DNA of 64,000 bases from Actinomycetes bacterium. Its GTDB lineage: Bacteria > Actinomycetota > Thermoleophilia > Gaiellales > Gaiellaceae. The stretch is from NCBI GenBank assembly GCA_026708005.1, contig JAPOVR010000125.1, positions 36,540 through 100,539 on the forward strand, read 5' to 3'. Shown one piece after another: positions 26,415-35,959 of this stretch; positions within the stretch are counted from its first letter, which is position 1, and every line of letters starts with the position of its first letter. A program made the position numbers and the translations under genes. The notes beneath the pieces are model-generated. The model did not search any database and was not told the DNA's origin. It saw only the letters and a list, made by a program, of their open reading frames with translations.

Positions 26415-27856
26415 GTCTCCTTGCCGCGCCCGAGCAGGTCCTCGATAGAGTCGGGATAGCGGACGCGAGCGCCCCTCTGGCGGGCGCGCTCATGCTTGAG
26501 CAGGCTGTCGACAGCCGCAGTGCCGTCAGGCGTCTGAGCGTCAGCTCGGAGCTGCAGGAGGCGCTCCTCGCAGACGCGAGCGTCCTGATTGACCCCGAGG
26601 ATGTCCTGGAGGCGCTTCGCGCTGCGGATGAAATGGCTTGCCGGCTGGTGTATGTCATGTGCGGCGAACTCGGTAGCGTAGCGGGCTCGCTTGGCCAGGA
26701 TCCTGAGCGCGTGGAGCTCGTCGTCGGTCGCCTCCGGCGGCAGACGCCGCACGGCCTTCCGGAAGCGGCGGAACTCGTGGCGCGCGATGCTGCTCAGCGT
26801 GCCGGAGGCGCCCGGCACGAGCCGAGGCCGCTCGGCGGCGGCGTCCAAGGCGTCAAGCAGCTCCAGGTAGCGGGGCTCGCGCAGCGCTCGTAGCATCGCG
26901 TCGCGAGCGTCGGCGCGTTCGCGCTCGAGCTTCGCCAAGAGCGGCTCGAACGCCTCGGCAGGGCCGGGCTCAAGACCGGCTGCTCGGGCTCGAAGGTGCT
27001 CTAGCAAGACGTCGAGGTCGCGGCCGGGGCCGAGCGCGCGCCCGAGCCAGGCCAGCTCGGCGCGCAGGGCCTCCGACCAGCTGCGATCGGCCACCGGGCG
27101 AACCGCGCGCAGCAGAGCGCGCAGCCGCCGCGTTGCAACCCGCATCTGATGGAGCTCCTCCGGGTCTGAGCCAAGGCGCGTTCCCGGGTCGTGGGCCGTG
27201 ATCTCCCCAGCCTGCTCTGCGATGAGCCAGCCGAGCCGTTGTCGGAGCGAGGCGCCCCGAGGAGCCGGCTCTGGCGGCTGCGGGATGTCGAGATCGAGCG
27301 CCTGGAAGAGCTTCGGCCGCCCGTCGCTCTCTCGTGCTCCGGCTGACTTGAGCTGTGCGGCGAGCACCTCGAGGATGGATTCGTCGCCGCCGGTGAGCTC
27401 GACTTCGATCTCGGTGAACCGGTCGGTCACGTCGTCTCCATCGATCGTCGCGACCTCGTCGACGGTCACGTCCGCAAGCGGGGCCCCGGCGCCTTGGAAT
27501 CGGACGCCGCGTCGCGTCGTTTGGAGCGTGGGCCCAGCGAGCAGCTCTCGACCTCGTGTGCGGGCCGCGAGCAGGTCCGCGAGCTCTCTCGGCACGGCTC
27601 CAGCCTCCCCGGCGACCTCCAGCTCGAGGCGAGCGCGGCCGCGTGGCAGCTTCAGCTGCCAGAGCAGCTTGTCGGCGTCGATTCGATGCCGAAGCGTGAT
27701 CCCCGCCGCGGCGAGCTCCAGCTCGGTCGTGTCGTAGTACGTCGAGGTGAACGTTCGCTGCGCGAGCGCCTCGCCAGGGAGGTTGGGCAGGCGGAAGCCC
27801 GTGTCCGCGCTGAACTTCAGCTCGCGCTCGAGGGTTTCTCGCACCGTGCGGGTCAT
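26405..27856 (-). CDS. CYTH-CHAD domain protein
   Basis: A 483-residue two-domain protein. The N-terminal CYTH (triphosphate tunnel) domain starts with the ExExK-type motif ERELKF and contains STYYDTTELELAAAGITLRHR. The C-terminal CHAD domain (about 210-470) is helical and rich in His/Arg, with ELHQMRVATRRLRALLRAV, HEFRRFRKAVRRL and HALRILAKRARYATEF. CHAD domains bind polyphosphate, and CYTH domains cleave tripolyphosphate or make cyclic AMP. Here both sit two genes from ppk and ppx, which supports a polyphosphate role. ATG 27856 is chosen because the conserved motif begins ten residues later. Confidence 0.9.
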   Translation of the reverse strand: MTRTVRETLERELKFSADTGFRLPNLPGEALAQRTFTSTYYDTTELELAAAGITLRHRIDADKLLWQLKLPRGRARLELEVAGEAGAVPRELADLLAARTRGRELLAGPTLQTTRRGVRFQGAGAPLADVTVDEVATIDGDDVTDRFTEIEVELTGGDESILEVLAAQLKSAGARESDGRPKLFQALDLDIPQPPEPAPRGASLRQRLGWLIAEQAGEITAHDPGTRLGSDPEELHQMRVATRRLRALLRAVRPVADRSWSEALRAELAWLGRALGPGRDLDVLLEHLRARAAGLEPGPAEAFEPLLAKLERERADARDAMLRALREPRYLELLDALDAAAERPRLVPGASGTLSSIARHEFRRFRKAVRRLPPEATDDELHALRILAKRARYATEFAAHDIHQPASHFIRSAKRLQDILGVNQDARVCEERLLQLRADAQTPDGTAAVDSLLKHERARQRGARVRYPDSIEDLLGRGKETWR

Positions 27857-28283
27857 GTTGCACAAAGCGTAGTGGCGGATGCGAGCAGGAGGAAGCCATT
27901 CCCTCGCGCTCATCGCCAGCGGGTCGGAGGAATCGTGACAGAATCGGCACGATTCCCTCACGTTGCGCCTGCTACCCTCCCGGGCTCGGGTGGGTGGGGG
28001 GTGGACTCTGTTGCCGGGACCAGGGCTCGCCGGGCGCCTGAGCTCTGCTGGGCAAGGGTGAGCCACTCGGCCAGATCTCCGGTGAAGCAATCCGCCGCGG
28101 GCTCTGCTGGGCTGCGATGGGCTCTGTGCGGGCGGGGGGTGGGCAATGGTGGCACGACCATCGCCGCCGCGACGGCTCCCGTGGGCTCTGCGCGGGCGCA
28201 GGGTGGGCTGTGCGCCCCAAGACCTGCGAGCCCGCGCGCGGAGGTCGCGACCAACGATACCGGCGTCAGTATCCTCTGCGGCT
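27857..28283 (+). other. Divergent intergenic region with repeat copy E
   Basis: A 427-base gap between the CYTH-CHAD gene and thrS. After the repeat copy there are several GGGCTCTG units (around 28090-28190) without regular spacing. I looked for a T-box before thrS and found no convincing specifier hairpin or antiterminator. Confidence 0.4.
27932..28015 (+). repeat. Dispersed repeat, copy E (degenerate)
   Basis: Contains a GTGACA motif and the GCTACCCTCCCGGG box, then GGGTGGGTGGGGGG, which forms a complete G-quadruplex pattern with the preceding GGG. The 5' half is diverged. It is the only copy between divergent genes. Confidence 0.6.
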
Positions 28284-30179
28284 GTGAAGGTCATTCTCCC
28301 CGACGGCGCCGAGCTCGAGGTTCCCCACGGCGCGTCAGGTCTCGATGCGGCGCGCGCGATCGGCCCGAGGCTGGCCGAGCAGGCGCTGCTGGTTCGCATC
28401 GACGGGCGCGTCCAGGACGTGAGGCTCCCGCTTGCAGACGGTGCCACGATCGAGTTCGTCACAACCCGCGACCGGAACGATCTCGACGCGTTGCGTGTCT
28501 TGCGCCACTCGACAGCCCACCTGCTTGCCGAGGCGGCACGCCGCCTGTTCCCCGGGACGAAGGTGGCGATCGGGCCGCCGATCGAGCACGGCTTCTACTA
28601 CGACTTCGAGTTTCCCGAGCCGATCGGCGAGGACGACCTTCCGCGTCTTGAGGGCGAGATGCGCCGCGCGATCGCCGAGGGACGCGAGTGGGAGCGATGG
28701 GAAGTCGACGCCGACGAAGCTCGGCGGCTCTTGGCGGCCGAGGGTGAGGTGTACAAGGCCGAGCTCGTCGACACCGCGGACGGCGCGATCACCTTCTATC
28801 GCCAGGGAGACTTCACAGACCTCTGCCGAGGTCCGCACCTCCAGAACGCCAAGCCGATCAAGGCACTGAAGCTCCTCTCGCTCGCGGGCGCATACTGGCG
28901 CGGTGATTCCTCGAACGCGCAGCTCACACGCGTGTACGGCACCGCCTTCTTTGCGAAGTCCGACCTCGACGCCCACCTAGAGCGCCTCGAGGAGGCCAAG
29001 CGGCGCGATCACCGGCGGCTTGGCCAGCAGCTCCACCTCTTTCACTTCTCCCCGCTCTCGCCGGGCTCCCCGTTGTGGCAGCCGCGCGGCATGGTCGTCT
29101 GGAACGCGCTCGAGGACCTGCGCCGCCGCGAGAACGCGCGCCGTGGCTACCAGGAGGTGAAGACCCCGATCGTCTACGAGGAGGAGCTCTGGCGCACCTC
29201 CGGCCACTGGGACAAGTTCCGCGACCACATGTACTTCTTCGAGATCGAGTCGCGCCGGTTCGGCCTCAAACCGATGAACTGCCCTGCCCACTGCCTGATC
29301 TACCGCGACGCCGCCCGTAGCTACCGGGAGCTGCCGCTGCGGCTGGGCGAGGCCGGCACGCTCCATCGCGATGAGCCGTCCGGAGCCCTGCATGGGCTCC
29401 TGCGCGTGCGGCACATCACGCAGGACGACGCGCATATCTTCTGCACGATGGAACAGGTCGAGGATGAGGTCCTCGGCTGCCTTGACTACGCCTTCTACCT
29501 CTACGGCCTGTTCGACCTGGCGATCAGCGTCGAGCTGTCAACGCGTCCCTGCGACCGGCTTGGCAGTGAGATCGAATGGGATCGCGCCGAGGCGGCCTTG
29601 AAGGACGCGCTCGCCCGCCAAGGGCTCGACTACACCCTCAACGAAGGCGACGGGGCCTTCTACGGTCCGAAGATCGACCTGCACATGGAGGACGCGCTTG
29701 GCCGCGCCTGGCAGCTCGGCACGATCCAGCTCGACTTCCAGATGCCCGGGCGGTTCGGGCTTCGGTATGCCGGCAGTGATAACGCCGAGCACAAGCCGGT
29801 GATGATCCATCGGGCGCTGCTCGGCTCGCTCGAGCGGTTCATCGGCATCCTGCTCGAGCACACCGGCGGGGATTTGCCGGTCTGGCTCGCGCCTGAGCAG
29901 GCCAGGCTGATCCCGGTGGCCGAGGCCTATCGCGAGGGTGTGGAGGAGTTGCACGCCGAGCTCCTCGAGCGCGGCGTGCGGGCCGAGCTCGACCGCACCG
30001 ACGAGACCCTCGGGAAGCGAATCCGCAACGCGGAGCTCGCGAAGGTTCCCTTCGTGATCGTCTACGGCGAGAAGGAGGCGCGTGGGGGAGCGGTTGCGCT
30101 GCGTCGCCGCAGCGGTGACATCGCTCAGCTGGAGCGCGCCGCCGCCCTCGAGGTGCTTGCGAGTGCTGCTAAGCTTTGA
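28284..30179 (+). CDS. thrS: Threonyl-tRNA synthetase
   Basis: A 631-residue class II synthetase. Residues 1-60 are a TGS domain (VKVILPDGAELEVPHG). The editing/second additional domain has HSTAHLLAEAARRLFPG. The catalytic core shows LKPMNCPAHCLIY with the zinc-binding Cys, motif 2 RDEPSGALHGLLRVRHITQDDAHIF, and motif 3 IHRALLGSLERFIGILLEH. The C-terminal anticodon domain ends the protein. The GTG start at 28284 gives the expected N-terminus; it has no strong ribosome site. It precedes infC-rpmI-rplT, a common bacterial order. Confidence 0.96.
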   Translation: MKVILPDGAELEVPHGASGLDAARAIGPRLAEQALLVRIDGRVQDVRLPLADGATIEFVTTRDRNDLDALRVLRHSTAHLLAEAARRLFPGTKVAIGPPIEHGFYYDFEFPEPIGEDDLPRLEGEMRRAIAEGREWERWEVDADEARRLLAAEGEVYKAELVDTADGAITFYRQGDFTDLCRGPHLQNAKPIKALKLLSLAGAYWRGDSSNAQLTRVYGTAFFAKSDLDAHLERLEEAKRRDHRRLGQQLHLFHFSPLSPGSPLWQPRGMVVWNALEDLRRRENARRGYQEVKTPIVYEEELWRTSGHWDKFRDHMYFFEIESRRFGLKPMNCPAHCLIYRDAARSYRELPLRLGEAGTLHRDEPSGALHGLLRVRHITQDDAHIFCTMEQVEDEVLGCLDYAFYLYGLFDLAISVELSTRPCDRLGSEIEWDRAEAALKDALARQGLDYTLNEGDGAFYGPKIDLHMEDALGRAWQLGTIQLDFQMPGRFGLRYAGSDNAEHKPVMIHRALLGSLERFIGILLEHTGGDLPVWLAPEQARLIPVAEAYREGVEELHAELLERGVRAELDRTDETLGKRIRNAELAKVPFVIVYGEKEARGGAVALRRRSGDIAQLERAAALEVLASAAKL

Positions 30180-30332
30180 CCATCGCAAGCAGGGGCGCGC
30201 TCTCCTCACCTCCCGAGCCCAGGGCCCAGTGGGGGTTCAGCCGAAGCTGCACGAGGATCGCGAGCTGCTGCGTGCGGCTCGTTTTGTCTCTCGACCGGGG
30301 AAAAGGGCTGATACAGACCTCGTGAAGTCTCA

Positions 30333-30983
30333 GTGAAGCCACGGCGACGTCTCGATCAGGTTCGGCCTGCGATCGATCAGCCACGCATGAACGAGGCGAT
30401 TCGTGTCTCCAGAGTCCGTCTCATCGACGAAGAGGGCACGCAGGTTGGGATCAAACGGCGCGAGGAGGCGCTCGACTACGCCTACAGCAAGAACCTCGAC
30501 CTTGTTGAGGTGGCGGCGGAGGCCGATCCTCCCGTGTGTCGGGTCATGGACTATGGCAAGTTCAAGTACGAGCAGGAGCAGAAGGCCAAGGTCGCGCGCA
30601 AGCACCAGTCTCAGGTGCACGTCAAGGAGATCAAGCTGCGCCCGAAGATCGGAGAGCACGACTACGAGACGAAGAAGGGGCACGTCATCCGCTTCCTCAA
30701 AGACCGGGCGAAGGTCAAGGTGACGATAATGTTCCGCGGGCGTGAGCAGACGCACCCGGAGCGTGGAGAGTCGCTGCTCCGGCGCTTGGCCGAAGACGTC
30801 AGCGATCTCGCGCAGGTCGAGTCGGAGCCGCTCCAGGACGGTCGGAACATGGTGATGATGCTCGGCCCGCTCAAGAATCCCGTCAAGAACCCTGGGTCCG
30901 GCGGAAGCGTGCGCTCGCAAGGCACGAGGCCTGCGGAGCAGGCGACGGCAGGCGACGGCGAAGGGGAACGGCAGGATGCCTAA
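30333..30983 (+). CDS. infC: Translation initiation factor IF-3
   Basis: A 216-residue IF-3. The N domain has [17 protein letters not shown] and [26 protein letters not shown]; the C domain has [17 protein letters not shown] and [15 protein letters not shown] charged tail of about 35 residues extends beyond the usual end, as in many actinobacteria. The GTG at 30333 gives 18 extra residues before the conserved MNEAIRV; ATG 30387 is a plausible alternative. The stop overlaps rpmI by eight bases. Confidence 0.94.
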   Translation: MKPRRRLDQVRPAIDQPRMNEAIRVSRVRLIDEEGTQVGIKRREEALDYAYSKNLDLVEVAAEADPPVCRVMDYGKFKYEQEQKAKVARKHQSQVHVKEIKLRPKIGEHDYETKKGHVIRFLKDRAKVKVTIMFRGREQTHPERGESLLRRLAEDVSDLAQVESEPLQDGRNMVMMLGPLKNPVKNPGSGGSVRSQGTRPAEQATAGDGEGERQDA

Positions 30984-31170
30984 GCAGAAGACGAAGTCGT
31001 CCGCGAAGAAGCGGTTCAAGCTCACCGGCACGGGACAGCTTCGGAGGCGGCACGCGATGAAGAGCCACAACCTCGCGAAGAAGAGCGCGAAACGAAAGCG
31101 TGAATTCGCTAAAGATCAGCTGATCTCGCCGGTGGATGAGCGTAGGGTCAAGCGGCTGCTCGGCCGGTAG
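30976..31170 (+). CDS. rpmI: Ribosomal protein bL35
   Basis: A 64-residue basic protein with the L35 start [20 protein letters not shown] and the ending [11 protein letters not shown]. It overlaps the end of infC and has GGGGA about eight bases before its ATG. It lies 23 bases before rplT. Product: large-subunit ribosomal protein L35. Confidence 0.96.
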   Translation: MPKQKTKSSAKKRFKLTGTGQLRRRHAMKSHNLAKKSAKRKREFAKDQLISPVDERRVKRLLGR

Positions 31171-31193
31171 GTCTCGACCCACAGGAGGGAGCT

Positions 31194-31559
31194 ATGCCAC
31201 GCGTCAAGCGCTCGGTCCACGCGCGGAAGAAGCGCCGCAAGGTGCTGTCCGAGGCCAAGGGCTACTGGGGTCAGAAGCACGTCAGCTACCGCAAGGCGAA
31301 GGAGCAGCTGCTCAAGTCCGACACGTACGCCTATCGGGACCGCAAAGCGCGCAAGCGGGTGTTCCGTCGTCTGTGGATCATTCGCATCAACGCCGCGGCT
31401 CGTGCCGAGGGGCTCTCGTATAACCAATTCATCGCCGGCTGCCGCAAGGCGAACATCGAGCTCGACCGCAAGGTGCTTGCCGAGCTTGCGGTGGAGAACC
31501 CTGCGGCGTTCGCACAGGTCGCGAGGCGCGCGAAGACCGCGCTCGGTGCCAACACGTAG
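31194..31559 (+). CDS. rplT: Ribosomal protein bL20
   Basis: A 121-residue basic protein with the L20 signature [38 protein letters not shown] and [26 protein letters not shown] lies a few bases before its ATG. It is the last member of infC-rpmI-rplT. In many bacteria L20 represses this operon through the mRNA leader; I did not identify such a leader here. Confidence 0.96.
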   Translation: MPRVKRSVHARKKRRKVLSEAKGYWGQKHVSYRKAKEQLLKSDTYAYRDRKARKRVFRRLWIIRINAAARAEGLSYNQFIAGCRKANIELDRKVLAELAVENPAAFAQVARRAKTALGANT

Positions 31560-31685
31560 CTCGACGCGTGACGGGAAGCTGCGGCGCCGGACGCGCCATG
31601 GTTTTCCGCCACCTCTCGGCTGCCTATCGAGACGCCGGGTGCAACCCGCACCGCAACCGCGTCCGCCGCGCAGGATGGTTCTGTC

Positions 31686-32435
31686 GTGATCACCTCCCTG
31701 GCCAATCCCAAGCTCCGCCTCATACGGCGCTTGGCGGCGAAGGCGCAGAGGGATCGACTCGGCCTTTTCGTCTGCGAAGGGGAGGACCTGGTGGAAGCAG
31801 GCCTCGACACGGGTCTCACGCCTGTTGAGGTTCTGCTCGACGCCGAGCGGCCGTCGCTGGCCGGGCGCCTTCCAGGGGCATCGCAGGTGGCGCCGGATGT
31901 CCTCGCCAAAGCCGCATCGCTCGCGCACCCGCCGCGGGCTGTCGGCATCTTCCGCCGCGTCGACCTGCCACAGCTCAGGCAGGAGGACGGGCCGCTGGTC
32001 GGGGTCGCCGCTTGGCGCGTCTCGGATCCCGGCAACGTCGGAGCCCTGCTGCGCAGCGCCGACGCACTCGGGCCGGCGTTTGTCTGTCTCTCACCGGGCT
32101 GTGCAGACCCAACCGGTCCGAAGGCGCTGCGCGCTGCGGCAGGCGCGATCTTTCGAGTGCCGACGGCGCCGTTCGAGCACGGACGGCGTCCATGGCTCGG
32201 GCTCGTGCCGCGCGGAGGCAGACCGCTCGCGACGGTGAGGGCAACGGTTGGGACATTCGTGCTCGGAGCCGAGCGCGCGGGGCTGCCGGCGGAGGTTTGC
32301 AGACGCTGCGACGAGCTGGTGACGATTCCGCAGGCGTCCCAGGCCGAGTCGCTCAACGTCGCAGTGGCCGGCGCGCTTGCTCTCTACGAGGCTCGGGCTT
32401 GCTCGGCCTTAGCTCCCGCGCTCGCCCGCTTGTAA
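31686..32435 (+). CDS. TrmH/SpoU-family RNA 2'-O-methyltransferase
   Basis: A 249-residue SPOUT methyltransferase. After a short substrate-binding domain (ITSLANPKLRLIRRLAAKAQR) the three SpoU motifs follow: DPGNVGALLRSADALG, FVLGAERAGLPAEV and IPQASQAESLNVAVAGALALYE. It should methylate ribose 2'-OH in rRNA or tRNA using S-adenosylmethionine. It starts at GTG 31686, 126 bases after rplT. A SpoU gene at this place is common in Gram-positive genomes. Confidence 0.9.
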   Translation: MITSLANPKLRLIRRLAAKAQRDRLGLFVCEGEDLVEAGLDTGLTPVEVLLDAERPSLAGRLPGASQVAPDVLAKAASLAHPPRAVGIFRRVDLPQLRQEDGPLVGVAAWRVSDPGNVGALLRSADALGPAFVCLSPGCADPTGPKALRAAAGAIFRVPTAPFEHGRRPWLGLVPRGGRPLATVRATVGTFVLGAERAGLPAEVCRRCDELVTIPQASQAESLNVAVAGALALYEARACSALAPALARL

Positions 32436-32471
32436 CGGCGGCCTAGCGGCGGCCTAGCGCGTCGGCTGAAG

Positions 32472-33607
32472 CTACCGCTGCGCGAGATGGCGAAGCGTCG
32501 CGCGCGCCAGCCGAGCCGCGAGTCGGTCTGCGGGCGCTCCTACACCGTCCGCATTCATGACCGCGATCACGAAGGGACCACGGCGCGTGTAGACGACGCC
32601 GACGTCGTGGCGGGCGGTGCTGAGCCAACCCGGCTCGTGAGCAACTGTTCTGCTGCTCATCTCCGCGGCAAGCTCGCCGCGTTCGGCCCAGTGCGCGAGC
32701 AGGTACAGGAGGTACCTCGACTCGGCTGGCGTGACCTCGCCACCGAGCTCCGGTATGAGAGGGCCACGGCCGTTGGCGCCCAGATAGAGCTCGCGGAAGA
32801 GCTGTGTGAGGTCGGCGGCTGTCGTGTACTTTCTGGGCCCGAAGCTGGGCTGCGAGTTGACGAGCTTCGGAATCAACTCCCGCTCGATCGGTGCTGGCAG
32901 GGGGACGGAGATCGACCTGCGTCGCTCGCTCTCGACGAGGTAGCCGCCGTACATGGGCGTGTCGGTGAGCCCGAGCCGGCGCATCGTGGCGTTGATGCGC
33001 GTCGCGGCGACGGTCGTTGAGCCGGCGATCAAGACGGCGAGGTCGTTCGCTGTGCAGTGGCCCGAGTGGATCAGGGCGTGCTGTAGCAACACGTCAGCCC
33101 GCGAGCCGGTGCTCGGGGGCCCACGCAGCATGCGCATGGCTCAATCGCGATCCCGACTTTGAAGGTCGAGGCCGCAGGGAAACGTGCCGCGGCGTTCTAT
33201 GAGGCTCCGGCACCCGTGCGGAGATCTTGCACGTAGTAGGCAAGCTTCCCCGGAAACGTGCGGGCCGCTCGGCGCAGCTTCTTCGCAAGCTGCTTGTCGT
33301 GCCAGGCCGGCGCTCGCTCGAAGGCTCCGGGCGGCAGACCACGGACCGGACCGACCGCCGCGCCCGAGCGCTGGCTGCCGTCCCTGCCAACGCTGATCAC
33401 GCGGATCGTCACGTCGCGAGTCGGTAGGCGGAGCCGAATCGTGACACGCCGCTTGGGCGTGGGCTGAACCGCCGCGATCTTGCCGTTAATGAGCAAGCGC
33501 ACGAAGCTCGTGCCCTTGGGCACGCGCACAACCACGTTCCCGAAGGACACCTGATGCGGTGCCGGCGAGACGATCTCGGGTGCCGGTGGGCTCGGTGCTT
33601 CGTCCAT
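32472..33607 (-). pseudogene. Broken class A beta-lactamase-like serine hydrolase
   Basis: An ATG at 33607 opens a frame with an IgG-like N-terminal part, then GKLAYYVQDLRTGAGAS and a TAG stop at 33199-33197 where family members often have Trp. Reading through gives FPAASTFKVGIAIE, which holds the catalytic SxxK motif. A one-base loss near 33138-33140 then shifts the frame, and the rest continues from 33137 (HSGHCTANDLAV, then VAHEPGW where KTG is expected). So there is one stop, one frameshift and a lost KTG motif. The start overlaps the stop of the UbiA-like gene by one base, so the gene was once the last of that operon. Confidence 0.8.
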
Positions 33608-34344
33608 CACGTGACCCTCACGATCACGAGTGCGCAGGCCAGAACCACCACCGACACAGCCAAGAGTTCGAGTGCACGCTCTGCTGGCGCGCGGAGCGTC
33701 TCGGCAGTGATCGGCTCGCATGCGCCGTCGTGGTGCTCGAGCACCCCCTCGACCTTCGCGATGCGGCGCCTGACGTGGCGGACCTGCGTCGAGAGCCGCC
33801 GTTGAGCAAGCGAGAGCCCGGTGGCGAAGACCGCCGCCAGCACGGCCGCGGGCCTGATCGTCTGGGTGAGCGCAAAATAGCTGCAGAGCAGCGGAAAGCC
33901 TCCCCAGGCAAGCGCAAACCAGAGGTTGCGGTGGAACCAGCCCCCGACGAGCTCGAGGTTGTACGCAACGACGATGAAAGCACCGAAGCCGACAAAGAGC
34001 CCGAGCCAGGCAGTGACCGTGACCGCCGCAGCTGCGCCGATGCCGACCGCTGCCGCGATCGAGGCGGCGGCAAGCCCGACCAGCAGGCGGGCCGGGATCC
34101 TCGTTTGGAGAGGCCGCCCGTTCAGCTCGTCCAGCGCATGGGCGCCGATTCCGACCGCGAGGAAGAAGGCCAAGAGCGTTGCACCGAGCCGGTCGGCGTG
34201 GAGCGCCGGCGCGAGCGCAGCACCGATCACGACGTAGCTGAGATGCCAGGCCGTGTATGGAAGGTGGAGCAGCGTGACGTAGTCACGCCAGCTGCCTGGG
34301 GCGAGGGCGTAGAAGCTTGGGCGCGGGAGCTCGTCAGCTGTCAC
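33607..34344 (-). CDS. UbiA-like polytopic membrane protein
   Basis: A 245-residue protein with about seven hydrophobic helices. An early loop has GAHALDELNGRPLQT, which resembles the first aspartate-rich motif of UbiA prenyltransferases but lacks the full NDxxD pattern. It overlaps the stop of the menG-like gene, which supports a quinone or isoprenoid link. The C-terminal 40 residues are soluble (RRIAKVEGVLEHHDG) and precede a last helix. GTG 34344 is chosen because a start at 34398 would lie well inside the upstream gene. Function is inferred from context only. Confidence 0.5.
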   Translation of the reverse strand: MTADELPRPSFYALAPGSWRDYVTLLHLPYTAWHLSYVVIGAALAPALHADRLGATLLAFFLAVGIGAHALDELNGRPLQTRIPARLLVGLAAASIAAAVGIGAAAAVTVTAWLGLFVGFGAFIVVAYNLELVGGWFHRNLWFALAWGGFPLLCSYFALTQTIRPAAVLAAVFATGLSLAQRRLSTQVRHVRRRIAKVEGVLEHHDGACEPITAETLRAPAERALELLAVSVVVLACALVIVRVT

Positions 34345-35056
34345 GGCGCGCCCACATGACCACACCTCCACCGAAGGAGAGCGGCCTGGTCTGGACATCG
34401 ACGAGACCCGCGCAGCGCCAGAGCTCGACCTGTCGCTCGAGCGGCCAGCGCTTGGAGAAACTCTGGATGCTCGGGTTCAGGAAGCGCCCGACCTCGTGCC
34501 AGCCGGGTGAGATGAGGCGGCCGAGGGCTGGCAGCCCAATCCGCGTGTAAGCGTTCCAAGCAGCACGCGTGACGGCGCTGGAGGGCACGCCGAACTCGAG
34601 CGAGCCGACAGTTCCGCCCGGGCGCACGACGCGCGCGACCTCGCGCATGGCTGCGAGCGGCTCCTCGACGTAGCGCAGCAGGTAGGTGAACGTCGCGGCG
34701 GTGAACCGCCCGTCCCGGAACGGGAGCTCCTCGGCCCGACCGTGCAGGAGCTCGATTTGGCTCGCCAGGCCCGCCCGATCGATGCGGGCGCGTGCCTCCT
34801 CGAGCATCTCGTGGCTCTGGTCAATGCCGACGACACGGCATCCGTAGCGCTGCACCACCTCGAGGGCGACCGCACCGGTGCCGGTTGCCACATCGAGGAC
34901 GGTGGCCTCAGCCGGGACGCGCACCTGGGAGACGAGATATCGACGCCAGCGGGGGTCCTGTCCGAGGCTCAGCAGACGGGCGTAGCGGTCGTAGGCTGGT
35001 GCGAGCGGCGCGAACAGCCTGTGAGCGGCGCGGTTGCGCTCGGTCTCGCCCGCCAT
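34334..35056 (-). CDS. menG: Demethylmenaquinone/ubiquinone-type C-methyltransferase
   Basis: A 240-residue S-adenosylmethionine-dependent methyltransferase of the UbiE/MenG family. It begins HRLFAPLAPAYDRYARLLSLGQDPRWRR, the MenG opening, with motif I VLDVATGTGAVALEV, motif post-I VVGIDQSHEML, and RVVRPGGTVGSLEFGVP (motif III). The final step of menaquinone synthesis is the likely role. ATG 35056 is used. It is divergent from the gene at 35078 with only 21 bases between start codons, so their promoters must overlap coding sequence or each other. Confidence 0.82.
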   Translation of the reverse strand: MAGETERNRAAHRLFAPLAPAYDRYARLLSLGQDPRWRRYLVSQVRVPAEATVLDVATGTGAVALEVVQRYGCRVVGIDQSHEMLEEARARIDRAGLASQIELLHGRAEELPFRDGRFTAATFTYLLRYVEEPLAAMREVARVVRPGGTVGSLEFGVPSSAVTRAAWNAYTRIGLPALGRLISPGWHEVGRFLNPSIQSFSKRWPLERQVELWRCAGLVDVQTRPLSFGGGVVMWARRDS

Positions 35057-35077
35057 CACGTCAGTATCCTTGCTCTG

Positions 35078-35638
35078 ATGGTCTCGGCGGGCGATGAGGA
35101 GCTCCAGGCTATTGCGCGGGCTGCGCTCGGGTTTACGGCCAGCGGTGAGGAGCTGGCTGCGGTCATGGCTGCGGAGCCAACCGGTGGTCTCCATTTCTAC
35201 CTCTGCGCCTTTCGCTGCGGCGAGACTCTCTCCTGGCTCGTACTCGATGGGAAAGGAGTGCCGGTCGAGGATGCCGGCGTCGTCCGGGAGACTGCGTCGC
35301 TCGTCGCGGCCTGCGAGCTTGCCGAGGAGAGCGCGTGCGGCGGCGACCTCGGCATGCTGCTCGATCGGCTTGCGGAGCTTCGGCAAACGGAGAATCCAGA
35401 GGGCATCGAAGAGGCCGAGGGCGCTGCGCGTGCGCTGGCAACCGTCATCGAGAACGGGCCACGCGTTGCCCGGGCTGACTACCTCGATGCGATCGGGCAG
35501 GCGTCGCTGAGCCTGGAGCAGGCTCTCGGCGAGATCGGCTCATCGCCCTTCGCGGCCGCCATGCACGTCGGAATGGGTGTGGTTGATGCGCTGGTACAGG
35601 ACGTCGAGCGCGGCTACAAGCGGGCGCTGTGCGACTGA
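35078..35638 (+). CDS. Uncharacterised 186-residue acidic protein
   Basis: The protein is acidic and Ala/Leu/Glu-rich, with segments such as GGLHFYLCAFRCGETLSWLVLD and ACELAEESACGGDLGMLLDRLAEL. I do not recognise a domain. No signal peptide or membrane segment is seen. It runs divergently from menG and is followed after ten bases by the gene at 35649, with which it probably forms an operon. Codon use is typical of the chromosome. Confidence 0.6.
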   Translation: MVSAGDEELQAIARAALGFTASGEELAAVMAAEPTGGLHFYLCAFRCGETLSWLVLDGKGVPVEDAGVVRETASLVAACELAEESACGGDLGMLLDRLAELRQTENPEGIEEAEGAARALATVIENGPRVARADYLDAIGQASLSLEQALGEIGSSPFAAAMHVGMGVVDALVQDVERGYKRALCD

Positions 35639-35648
35639 AAGGAGACGG

Positions 35649-35939
35649 ATGGAAGGCGGATTCGGATTCAACCTGGGCGGCGACCCAGACGATCTCATGC
35701 GCGGTCTGCGCGAGTTTGCCGAGCGACAGACCGAGGCGATGCAGGAGTCGCAGCGCGAGCAGTTTGCCACCCTCACGCTCAACACCGCCGTCGAGCTGAC
35801 GGGAGCTGCCCTGAAGCAGATCGATCCGATCGGCGGTGTCGACGAGCAGACACTCGGAGTTCGGGATGCCATGCGCGTGCTGTTTCCCGAGGCCGTGGCA
35901 CTCGTGTCCGCAGCGCGTCAGGGCTTCATGCGGGAATAA
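35649..35939 (+). CDS. Uncharacterised 96-residue protein
   Basis: A small acidic protein starting MEGGFGFNLGGDPDDLMRGLREFAERQ, with a predicted helical middle. AAGGAGAC lies four to eleven bases before the ATG, a strong ribosome site. No known domain. It is the last gene before the accessory island; the integrase remnant starts about 20 bases downstream on the other strand, so the island border should be close to its 3' end. Confidence 0.6.
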   Translation: MEGGFGFNLGGDPDDLMRGLREFAERQTEAMQESQREQFATLTLNTAVELTGAALKQIDPIGGVDEQTLGVRDAMRVLFPEAVALVSAARQGFMRE

Positions 35940-35959
35940 GGCATTCCTCTGTATAGGCG

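Noticed and set aside
27857..28283. Possible T-box riboswitch before thrS
   Set aside because: A GGGTGGG fragment recalls the T-box core, but no antiterminator bulge (UGGNACC) or specifier loop could be found.
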